From positions 1 to 64,000 of the forward strand of contig NZ_FXTJ01000017.1 in assembly GCF_900182545.1 (NCBI RefSeq): a stretch of DNA of 64,000 nt, given 5' to 3'. This DNA comes from Geodermatophilus aquaeductus. Lineage in GTDB: Bacteria; Actinomycetota; Actinomycetes; Mycobacteriales; Geodermatophilaceae. This document shows, piece by piece, positions 1 through 7,316 of the stretch. The notes beneath the pieces were generated by a model. The model saw only the letters and a list, made by a program, of their open reading frames with translations. It did not search any database and was not told where the DNA came from. The position numbers and the translations under genes are program-made. Each line of letters opens with the position of its first letter. Position 1 is the stretch's first letter.

Positions 1-165
1 GCGCTGGCCCGGACCGTCGGCGGCGTCACCGACGTCCGCGTGCTCCTCGCCGGGGACGAGGTGCCGGACGGCGCCGAACCGGTCCGCCCGCTGCCCGCCC
101 CGGCGCCCCGGCGCCCCGGGGTGGACCGTGAGCCGGCCGGCCCCCGGTCGAGTCATCGACGCTGA
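1..165 (+). CDS. C-terminal end of an unidentified protein (5' end outside window)
   Basis: Frame 1 is open from the first base of the window to a TGA at 163-165 and encodes about 54 residues. It begins ALARTVGGVTDVRVLLAG and ends in a Pro/Arg-rich tail. The opening stretch is faintly like the end of a GerMN-type lipoprotein domain (a pattern of the form V..V.VLV.G), but this is too short to assign. It overlaps the start of the universal-stress-protein fragment by 38 bases in another frame, so the two cannot both be intact as read, and one of them is probably debris. Confidence 0.3.
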   Translation, partial: ALARTVGGVTDVRVLLAGDEVPDGAEPVRPLPAPAPRRPGVDREPAGPRSSHRR

Positions 166-343
166 CATCGACGGGTCCGATGCCTCCCGCGGGGCCGCCG
201 CGGCCGCGGTCGAGCGGGCCGCCCGGCGCGGCTCGGCCCTGCACCTGGTCCACGCGCCGCCCTGGCCGGCCGTCGCCCGTGAGCGGCGGGAGGCACCTGC
301 CGGCGCAGCCACAGCATCTGCGCCGGCCATGGGCGCTGACTGA
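128..343 (+). pseudogene. Truncated universal stress protein (UspA) fragment
   Basis: The reading frame from GTG 128 encodes 71 residues. The first 45 resemble the N-terminal beta-strand and helix of an UspA domain: a VIDADIDGSDAS segment matching the usual V.VGVDGS.AS, then a helix and the strand ALHLVHA. UspA domains are normally about 140 residues. Here the reading frame leaves the family after the first third and stops, so the nucleotide-binding G-(2)-G-(9)-G-S/T motif is absent. I read this as the remnant of a stress-protein gene. It lies beside other truncated genes, which fits a decaying accessory region. Confidence 0.45.
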
Positions 344-358
344 CCGGAGAGCAGAGGG

Positions 359-1153
359 TCAGGCGACACCGTCGAAGAGATCGGTGAACATGGGTCCTCT
401 CGTCGCGCGCCCAGACGACGCGATCGTGTACCACTCCCGCCGCACGCGGCGCTCCCACTGCTCGGTGTTGGTCGGGTCGTCGGACATGACGTGGAGTTGG
501 CTCTTGTGCTCGCGAAGGCCGGCGACGACCTGGCTCGCGACCTCTCGACAGTCGACGGTGATCTGGATCTGGTCATCCGGTACGCCGCGCATGTTGAACA
601 TCTGCGTCGGATCAAACGTGTAGAGACCGAGTTCAGCCCGCTGACGGTTCCACCGTTCGAAGACGGACTGCGGTACCGCACCGTGGGCGAGCCGCTGGAA
701 GCCCGTGGTGCTCTCGGGACGCAGGCGCGCGAACGCCTCGTCGGTGGCTGCGCCGATCGCGACGTGGTCGGGGTGCCCGAAGATGCCGTCGGGACCGAAG
801 GTCACGACAACGGCGGGTTCCTCTTCCTCGAGGACCTGCGCGATCGCGACGACGACGTCCTCCCTCGGGACGTCCGCGACCCCGCCGTCCGGCAGACCCA
901 GCCACTCGTGACGGTCGGGAACACGGCCGAGAGCTCGCCACCCGGCCTCGTCCTCGGCCTGGCGGATGGCGCCGAGCGTCCGCCGGGTGGCGGGGAACCC
1001 GTCTCGGATGTCCCCCTGTTCGCCGCTGGTGGCGTGGATCAGGATGAACCGGAAGTCGGGCTCACCGGCGTGGAGGGCCACACTCCCGGCGGCCCCGTAC
1101 GCATCGTCATCTGGGTGCGCGAAGACGCAGGCGAGGGTCCGGTTGCGCGGCAT
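359..1153 (-). CDS. PIG-L/LmbE-family deacetylase
   Basis: This 264-residue protein has the hallmarks of the PIG-L (LmbE, MshB/Mca-like) zinc-dependent N-deacetylases. The metal-site motif AHPDDD is at residues 12-17 and the second metal-ligand motif GHPDH at 126-130. Between them the Rossmann-like core reads FILIHATSGEQGDIRDG, as in mycothiol-pathway and related deacetylases. Such enzymes remove an N-acetyl or amide group from an amino sugar or a mycothiol conjugate. The substrate here cannot be told, since no mycothiol genes adjoin it. Length is normal for the family. The ATG at 1153 has no strong ribosome site. The gene stands alone, with an unassigned 680-bp stretch upstream. Confidence 0.88.
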   Translation of the reverse strand: MPRNRTLACVFAHPDDDAYGAAGSVALHAGEPDFRFILIHATSGEQGDIRDGFPATRRTLGAIRQAEDEAGWRALGRVPDRHEWLGLPDGGVADVPREDVVVAIAQVLEEEEPAVVVTFGPDGIFGHPDHVAIGAATDEAFARLRPESTTGFQRLAHGAVPQSVFERWNRQRAELGLYTFDPTQMFNMRGVPDDQIQITVDCREVASQVVAGLREHKSQLHVMSDDPTNTEQWERRVRREWYTIASSGRATRGPMFTDLFDGVA

Positions 1154-1457
1154 GGAAGCGCAGTATCGGCTCGCGATCCCGCTGTGACCAGGTTCCGGAT
1201 CGGCTGGGGTGCAGCGGACCTTCCGTATCGCCGACGCGGAACACAGTCCGCCACCGAGGCACGCTCGACGACCATGTCGTCACATGCCTCTGGGCGCGGG
1301 GATCGGCTGGCGTCCACCCTCTGAGGGACGGGTCGACGGCGTCCATCGACAGCTGACAGATGCCGTGTCGCGTCCGGTACCGCCACCTCGTGTGTCAGAG
1401 CCGGCCGGCGGTGCGAACGGCGCAGGTCGCTCCTGCCCCGAGCTCACGCTTCGACAC

Positions 1458-1597
1458 CACCGCCGGACCCCTTGCCTGACGACTCCGCCGCACGGTTCGT
1501 GCGGACCATCGCCCGGTGGGCGCCGCGGAGGACTCTTGCGAGCCTGGTGAGCAGGCGACGAACCCGCCTAGACTCCGGTCGCGGTCAGCAGCGGTCG
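1458..1597. promoter_or_regulatory. Copy A of a conserved regulatory element (promoter/leader candidate)
   Basis: This stretch matches 18794-18929 in blocks at nearly constant spacing. It contains an identical 19-mer, GGACCCCTTGCCTGACGAC (1465-1483), the block CGCCTAGACT (1565-1574) about 100 bp further on, and GCGGTCAGCAG (1581-1591). On the plus strand TAGACT (1569-1574) fits a -10 hexamer for the phosphatase gene downstream. On the minus strand the 19-mer reads into AAGGGG followed closely by GTG 1460, like a ribosome site and start, but the minus frame here stops after about 22 codons. The direction in which it acts is unresolved. Confidence 0.5.
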
Positions 1598-1649
1598 TCC
1601 CGAAGGGGCACACGCCTTTCAGACTGGCCGTCGGCTGAGCGTCGGTGTC

Positions 1650-1678
1650 GGGCCCCGTACGCACCGCCGTACGGGCCC
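1650..1678 (+). promoter_or_regulatory. Strong stem-loop in the leader of the PAS-GAF-PP2C gene
   Basis: The arms GGGCCCCGTACG (1650-1661) and CGTACGGGCCC (1668-1678) pair with a single bulged C around a 6-nt loop. There is no T-run after it, so a classical terminator is unlikely. It may be a leader or attenuator structure. A second hairpin follows at 1714-1740. Confidence 0.4.
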
Positions 1679-1713
1679 GGGCGCCGCCGTCCCGTAGAGG
1701 CTGCGGAGTCGTC

Positions 1714-1740
1714 GGCCAGGTGAGACGAGTCGACCTGGCC
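1714..1740 (+). promoter_or_regulatory. Second leader stem-loop before 1834
   Basis: GGCCAGGT (1714-1721) and ACCTGGCC (1733-1740) form a perfect 8-bp stem with an 11-nt loop, about 95 bases upstream of the phosphatase start codon. Together with the preceding hairpin it makes a structured 5' region. No ligand class of riboswitch is recognised. Confidence 0.35.
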
Positions 1741-1833
1741 CCGTGGTACTGAGATCCCCGTTCCGCGGCGCGGCGCTCCGGGTCGCGTTCTGGCCGGCCT
1801 CACAGCGGTGGGACCCCGTCGAGCTCGGGAGGC

Positions 1834-3519
1834 ATGGTGACCGGATCCATCGCCGCCCGGCTCGGGCCGGATGCGCTGGCCGCCATCCTGGACGCGCTGC
1901 CGGAGGGTCTGGCTGTCTTCGATGGCGACTGGACGATCTGCTACCTCAACCCGCCCGGCGCAGCGCTGATGGGACGACCGGCCGCCGAGCTGATCGGCCG
2001 TCAGATCTGGACCGCTCTACCGGAGCTGACCGGCAGCATCTTCCACAGTTTCCTGCTGCACGCCCGCAGCGTGGGCACACCGGTGACCTGGCAGGGGTAC
2101 TACACCCCGGCAAGGCGCTGGCTGTGCGCGACCGCGGTGGTCGTCGAGGGACTGGTGCAGGTCTCGTTCCGGGACGCCGCCGGCCTGTTCCCCGAACCGC
2201 CCGCCGAGGTGTCCGAGTCCCCCGGCGGAGACCGGCTGCGGTTCCTGGCCGAGGTCTCCGAGGCCATGATCACCACCCTGGACACCGGCGAGTCGGCCAC
2301 CCAGCTGGCCGAGCTGGCGGCGTCGCGGCTGTGCGACTGGGCGGTCGTGGCCCTGGCCGGTGAGGACGGCGGGCCGGGCGAGGAGGCGTGGGCCCACCGG
2401 GAGCCGGCGCGCCGCGGCGATCTGGACACCTACGTCCGCGGCCGGCTGCGCAACACCGGCGACGACGCCGCGATGGTCGACGCGCTGCTCTCCGGCGAGC
2501 CGGTGCAGGTGCCCATCGACCAGGAGCAGGTCGCCCCCTCGCTGCCCACCGACGAGGTCCGGGCGGCGTGGCGGCGGCTGGACACCACCTCGTGCACCAT
2601 CGTGCCGCTGCGCGCCCGCGGGGAGACCTTCGGCGCCCTGGCGATGCTCAATACCGGACCCCGGCCTCCGCACAGCGAGACCGAGATCGCCACCGCCGTC
2701 GAGGTGGCCCGGCGCGGCGCCCTGGCGCTGGACAACGCCCGCCTCTACGGCCGGCAGCTCAAGGTCGCCGAGACCCTGCAGCGCAGCCTGCTCACCCCGC
2801 CGCCCCAGTCGCCTCACCTGCAGATCGCCGTCCGGTACCGGCCGGCCGCCATCTTCCAGCAGGTCGGCGGAGACTGGTACGACGCCTTCCAGCAGCCCGA
2901 CGGCGCCACGCTGCTGGTCATCGGCGACGTGGTCGGGCACAACGTGGACGCCGCCGCGGGGATGGGGCAGATCCGCAGCATCCTGCGCGGCATCGCGTAC
3001 GACCGTGCCGAGACCCCGGCGCAGGTACTCACCCGCGTCGACAGAGTGCTCACCGGCCTGCGGATCGGCACCCTGGCCACCGCCCTGGTGGCCCGCCTCG
3101 AGCAGTCGGCGACGTCGGCCGACCCGGGACTGCGCACGCTGCGCTGGTCCTCGGCCGGGCATCCCCCGCCCCTGCTCGTCCGCCCCGACGCGACGGTGGT
3201 GACGCTGGACAGCCGCCCGGACCGGCTGCTCGGCGCGGAATCGACCCGTCCTCGCACCGATCACGAGGTGCCGCTGCGGTCCGGTGACACCGTCGTCTTC
3301 TACACCGATGGGCTGATCGAGCACGACCGAACCGGCATCGACGAGGGCATCGCCCGGCTCAGCGGCGAACTCGCCAAGCTCGCTGACCTGCCACTGGAGC
3401 AGCTCTGCGACCGGCTGCTCGACCGGATCGCCCCTGGACTCGCCGACGACGACATCGCCCTCCTCACCGTGCGCAGCCATCCCGACGACGTACCCACGGC
3501 GGCGGACGCCCTCCGTTAG
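1834..3519 (+). CDS. PAS-GAF-SpoIIE (PP2C) serine phosphatase, RsbU/RsbP type
   Basis: This cytoplasmic sensor-phosphatase has 561 residues. A PAS domain spans about 10-115 (AILDALPEGLAVFDGDW, a typical PAS opening), a GAF domain about 135-305, and a SpoIIE/PP2C domain about 310-547. Metal-binding motifs are present: GGDWYD (345-350), GDVVGHN (364-370), YTDG (490-493) and DDD (538-540). Proteins of this type dephosphorylate a phospho-STAS anti-anti-sigma factor, which then releases a sigma factor from its kinase-type anti-sigma. The PAS and GAF domains suggest control by a small ligand, light or redox. ATG 1834 lies 1 base after GGGAGG, while GTG 1837 would give better spacing. A hairpin follows the stop, and the broken multidomain gene starts 23 bases on. 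Confidence 0.9.
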   Translation: MVTGSIAARLGPDALAAILDALPEGLAVFDGDWTICYLNPPGAALMGRPAAELIGRQIWTALPELTGSIFHSFLLHARSVGTPVTWQGYYTPARRWLCATAVVVEGLVQVSFRDAAGLFPEPPAEVSESPGGDRLRFLAEVSEAMITTLDTGESATQLAELAASRLCDWAVVALAGEDGGPGEEAWAHREPARRGDLDTYVRGRLRNTGDDAAMVDALLSGEPVQVPIDQEQVAPSLPTDEVRAAWRRLDTTSCTIVPLRARGETFGALAMLNTGPRPPHSETEIATAVEVARRGALALDNARLYGRQLKVAETLQRSLLTPPPQSPHLQIAVRYRPAAIFQQVGGDWYDAFQQPDGATLLVIGDVVGHNVDAAAGMGQIRSILRGIAYDRAETPAQVLTRVDRVLTGLRIGTLATALVARLEQSATSADPGLRTLRWSSAGHPPPLLVRPDATVVTLDSRPDRLLGAESTRPRTDHEVPLRSGDTVVFYTDGLIEHDRTGIDEGIARLSGELAKLADLPLEQLCDRLLDRIAPGLADDDIALLTVRSHPDDVPTAADALR

Positions 3520-3522
3520 CAA

Positions 3523-3543
3523 CCGGGCCCGGACGGGGCCCGG
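3523..3543 (+). terminator. GC stem-loop directly after the phosphatase stop
   Basis: The arms CCGGGCCC (3523-3530) and GGGCCCGG (3536-3543) form a perfect 8-bp stem around GGACG, 3 bases after the TAG stop. There is no T-tract, as is common in high-GC actinobacteria. It could end transcription before the broken gene that follows. Confidence 0.5.
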
Positions 3544-6329
3544 TGGCGACCAACGCCCGGGCCGAGCAGGTGCTCGGCTATCCGCACGAGCAGTGGCCGC
3601 ACGACGAGGGGTTGTGGCAGCGCATCCTGCATCCCGACGACCGCGACCACGTGCTGCAGACCGTCCGCGCCACGATCGCCGCCGGCCGGGACCTGTCCCT
3701 GACCTACCGGGTGCGGGCGGCCGACCGACGGTGGGTGTGGCTGCACCACCTCGGTCACGTCGCCCGCGACGACGCCGGCACCGCGACCGCGATGCACTCG
3801 GTGCTCATCGACGTCACCGAGGCCCAGCGGCGCGAGCGGGCGGCGGCGCTGCTCGCCGCCGCCGGACGGGCGCTGTCCGGACCGGGCACGGTGACCCAGC
3901 GGCTGGCCGCGGTCGCCGAGCTCGCCGTCGGTGACCTTGGCCAGCGTGCCACCGTCTGGTTGCGCGGCGACGACGGGCGCTACCGCCCGGTGGCCGCGGC
4001 GCCGGCAGGGACCGCGCCGCAGGTGCTCAAGCTGGCGCCGGTCGCCGCGCCCCGGACCTGGAGACCGCCTACCGGGCCGGGCGCCCCTTCATCGTTCCCG
4101 AGGTCGATGACCGACTGTTGCGGATCACCGCCTCCGGTGACGAGGCCCGCTACCGGGAACTGGCCGCGATGGGCGCCCGGCACGTGCTGATCGTGCCGCT
4201 GCTGTCCGGCGGGCAGGTCGTCGGCCTGCTGACCCTGGCCGCGACCGACGCCGAACGGTGGTCCGAGGACGGCGACCTGGAGCTGGCCGGCGACCTCGGG
4301 CAGCGGGTCGTGGCGACGGTCGCCGCCGAGCGCGTGGCGACCCGTCAACGGCATCTGCACGAGGTGACCTCGGCGCTGTCGGCCGCCGGCACCGTGGCCG
4401 AGGCCGCCACCGAACTCGCCTCCGTGCTCCGCCGGGTCCTGGGTGCCTCGGTGGTGGACGTCTGCCGACTGGAGACCGACGGCCTGCTGCACCTGGTGCA
4501 CAGTGCCGGCTACCCGCCGGAACGCGCCGCCCGCTTCGCCACCGTCCCGCTCGCCACACCGCTCCCGATCGCCGCCGCCGCCCGGACCGGACGGCCGGTG
4601 TGGCTGGCCGACCGGCAGGCCAGGCGAGACCGCTATCCCGAATCGCTGCCACACCTCCTCGAACAGACGCAGGCCGCGGCTGCGCTCCCGCTGCTGGTCG
4701 GCGGCCGGGTGCTGGGCACGGTGACGGCCAGCTTCCCCGAGCCGCGACTGTTCGAGCCCGATGAGCGGGCGTTCCTGCTCAGCCTCATCGACCAGGCCGC
4801 GGCGGCCTTCGAACGGGCCGCACTGGCCGACGCGCGGCGCACCATGCCGCACTGGCCGACGCGCGGCGCACCATGGCCGACGCGCTCCAACGCAGCCTGC
4901 TGCCCAGCGCCCTGCCACATCCCGACCGGCTGGCGGTCACCGCCCGCTACCTGCCGGCGGTCGCAGGGACCCAGGCCGGCGGCGACTGGTTCGACGTCCT
5001 CGAGCTCGACGGCGGCCGGATCGCCGTCGCCGTCGGAGACGTCGTGGGAGACGGCGCGCCGGCGGCTGCGGTGATGGGCCAGCTGCGCAGCTCGCTGGCC
5101 ACCCTGCTGCTGGCCGGGTTCTCACCCGCGCGAGCCCTGGAGCTGCTGGACCGGTTCGCCACCCAGGTCGCCGGCGCCCGGGTCAGCACCGCCGCCTGTG
5201 TGCACCTGGACCCGGAGAGCGGCGAGCTGACCTACAGCCGCGCGGGACATCCCCCGCCGCTGCGCCTGGACGAGGGGACCGCCACCTATCTCGAGGCCGG
5301 GCACGGCCCCGCGCTGGGGGTGTCGCCGGCCGGACGCCGCCCGGAGACGGTCACCACCCTGCCGACCGGCGCGACGCTGCTGCTCTACACCGACGGGCTG
5401 GTCGAACGGCGCGGCGCCACCCTCGATGACGGCCTGGCCCGGCTGGCGACCGTGGCGACCAGCCACCGCTCGGCGCCGCTGCCCGCCCTGCTCGACGAGG
5501 TGCTCGCCGACCTGGTCGTCGGGGGCGCCGATGACGACATCGCCGTGGTCGCGCTCCGGCGGCTGCCCGAGGCCCTCCACCTGGACCTGCCGGCGCAGCC
5601 GCAGCAGCTGCGCCGGCTGCGGGCGGTGGTGCAGCACTGGGCCGAGGAGGCCGCCCTGGCCCCGCCAGCATCGAGGACCTGCAGCTGGCCCTCGGCGAGG
5701 CGGCGGCCAACGCCGTCGAGCACGCCTACCGCGACGCCGACCCACCCGGCCGCGTGACGGTCGCCCTCGATCCCGCTGCCGACGGCTCCCTGACCGTCAC
5801 GGTGACCGACAGTGGCACGTGGCGCCCGAAGCCGACCGACTCCGGCTTCCGCGGCCGCGGCCGCGGCCTGCAGATGATCGGGGTCCTGGCGGCTGACACC
5901 GACCTGCGGCCCGGGCCGGCCGGCACCCTGCTGCGCTTCCGGATGCCACCCTCGCCCGTCGCGGCGCCCCGTCCCCGGCTCGGGAACGTCGCCGGCTCCC
6001 CCGGCCGCCCGGCCACCCTGACCGCTTCGGACGCCAACGGCCGCCGCTGCGTGGAGCTGGCCGGGGACCTCGACCTCGCCGGCGCCGCCGCCGTCCGCGA
6101 CGCGCTGCTCGCCGAACTGGCCGACCACCCGAGAACCACGCTCGACCTCACCGGGCTCGGGTTCGTGGCCAGCGTCGGCGCCGGCCCGCTGCTCGAGGCC
6201 GCCGAGGTCGCCCGCACCGCCGGTGAGCTCGACGTCCTGCTGCCCCCCGCCGGCCCGGCGCGGCGACTGCTCGACCTCACTGGACTGACCGCAGCCCTGC
6301 GGACCACCCCTGGCAGCGTTCCCCAGTGA
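3543..6329 (+). pseudogene. Disrupted PAS-GAF-GAF-PP2C-HATPase-STAS signalling gene
   Basis: Read through three frame changes, this region encodes the same domain order as the intact paralogue at 15776-18796: PAS, two GAF domains, SpoIIE phosphatase, HATPase kinase-like domain and STAS. Frame breaks fall near 4035-4052, at the 29-bp tandem duplication 4818-4875, and near 5658-5668. The first GTG (3543) aligns inside the PAS domain, so about 80 residues of the intact form are missing at the N-terminus. The separate pieces keep family motifs (GGDWFD, GDVVGDG, YTDG, NAVEHAY, GRGLQMI), so decay is recent. The first and third breaks lie next to C4 runs and each can be explained by one missing base. 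They may therefore be sequencing errors, whereas the duplication cannot be explained that way. Confidence 0.8.
4818..4875 (+). repeat. Perfect 29-bp tandem duplication that breaks the reading frame
   Basis: Bases 4818-4846 are repeated exactly at 4847-4875; the unit starts CCGCACTGGCC and ends GCGCACCATG. Because 29 is not a multiple of 3, the copy shifts the frame by 2 exactly at the junction between the second GAF domain and the PP2C domain. Deleting one copy joins the two frames as the paralogue has them (ALADARRTM followed by ADALQRSLL). This is a clean, possibly reversible lesion. Confidence 0.95.
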
Positions 6330-6416
6330 AGCCACCGTCGCGACTCCGGACTCGGTGGCGGAGTGCACGAGAACGCCGCACCGACCGTTGATCGAGGCGA
6401 GCACGACCAGCCGACT

Positions 6417-6446
6417 CCGGCTCATCCGCAGCTGCGGATGAGCCGG
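6417..6446. terminator. 30-nt perfect palindrome between convergent genes
   Basis: The arms CCGGCTCATCCGCAG and CTGCGGATGAGCCGG are exact complements with no spacer. The palindrome lies between the stop of the broken signalling gene (6329) and the stop of the minus-strand STAS gene (6484), so it most simply serves as a bidirectional terminator. Confidence 0.65.
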
Positions 6447-6483
6447 GTGAAGGACCGGCGCACATCAGCGATACGGCCGGTGG

Positions 6484-6783
6484 TCAGCCCCGCGTCTCCG
6501 CGTGGCCCGGCCTGGTGGGCGGGCGCCCGAAGGCATCCTGCAGCCCGCTGAGCTGCAGGATGCGGTCCACTGGGGGCGACGAGGCACGCAGGACCGGACG
6601 TCGGCCGGCGGCGAGGGATGCCTCGGTGCACCTGGCCAGGACGGCGAGGGCGGTGGAGCTCATGAACGACACCGCGACCGCGGTGTCGAGCTCGCCGCGG
6701 AGACAGAGCACGCGGTGATCGCCCTCGCGTTCGATCGTGATGTATCCGGGCAACGGCCCAGTGCGCTGGAAGTGGGGGTTCAT
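6484..6783 (-). CDS. Small STAS-domain protein with an internal deletion
   Basis: This 99-residue protein opens like an anti-anti-sigma factor (GYITIEREGDHRVLCLRGELDTAV, residues about 13-36). It then jumps straight to SFMSSTALAVLARC, the strand and helix that carry the phosphoacceptor. A STAS domain normally has about 30 more residues between those two parts, so helix 1 and one strand appear to be deleted in frame. The C-terminal part (LAAGRRPVLRASSPPVDRILQLSGL) is normal. At the position equivalent to the phosphorylated serine of SpoIIAA there is Thr. An excellent GAGGAGG-like ribosome site precedes the ATG. It could be a partner of the nearby PP2C phosphatases, but the deletion makes a folded, functional domain doubtful. 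Confidence 0.7.
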   Translation of the reverse strand: MNPHFQRTGPLPGYITIEREGDHRVLCLRGELDTAVAVSFMSSTALAVLARCTEASLAAGRRPVLRASSPPVDRILQLSGLQDAFGRPPTRPGHAETRG

Positions 6784-7316
6784 CTCCGCCTCCTCACCCG
6801 CCGGCGGCGTCGACGGGACGGGCGCTGCGGGACCACTGGCTCAGTCCCGGCCCCGTGCAGGCACGTTGCCGAGGAGTATGAGCCCCGCGATCACGAGAAG
6901 GATCCCGGCCCGCTACGTCGCCCAGAACGTGCACGGGTCCGTACGCAGCGGTGACCGTCCCGGCGACCGCCCCGGCGGGCGGCGATGTCGAGGCTGGCGA
7001 GCCGCAGGCGACCGCCGGACAGGTCGGCCGTGGGCGCGCACCGACCTGGTGGCCGGCGTGGACGTGAGCCAGCGCGTCGGCTGCCGAGCCCCCGGCCAGG
7101 TGGGCGACCCGGAGGTGGCGCTACCGGCCACCACCGCGGCGGCGTTCGCACTTGCGGTGCTGTCCGCCTCCGCGCCCCGGTCGGTCAGAGGGCCTCCATG
7201 CTCCTCGTGACACCTGCTAGTCGAGCGATCGCACCGCCGACGTTCGCCTGGCCGGTCCCGGGGACGCGGTCGGCGTGTCGGGGAGCCGGACCGGATCTCG
7301 TGGCGCACCCGCGAAT
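6784..7316. other. Intergenic stretch without a clear gene
   Basis: Apart from the promoter region of the small STAS gene, nothing convincing is seen. A short minus-strand stretch (about 6840-6905) reads RAGILLVIAGLILLGNV, similar to the first membrane helix of the HdeD-like protein at 28606. It is bounded by stops and is at most a fragment. Confidence 0.4.

Larger units (their letters stand above)
1154..1833. other. Long intergenic stretch with a conserved leader element and two hairpins
   Basis: No convincing gene is visible on either strand. The stretch holds the conserved element at 1458-1597, described separately, and two strong stem-loops at 1650-1678 and 1714-1740. These lie between the element and the start of the PAS-GAF-PP2C gene at 1834. 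Bases 1154-1457 show nothing recognisable. Confidence 0.6.

Noticed and set aside
6533..6563. Inverted repeat with 11-bp arms taken as a terminator
   Set aside because: It lies inside the coding part of the small STAS gene and encodes conserved residues; the palindrome at 6417-6446 is the better terminator.
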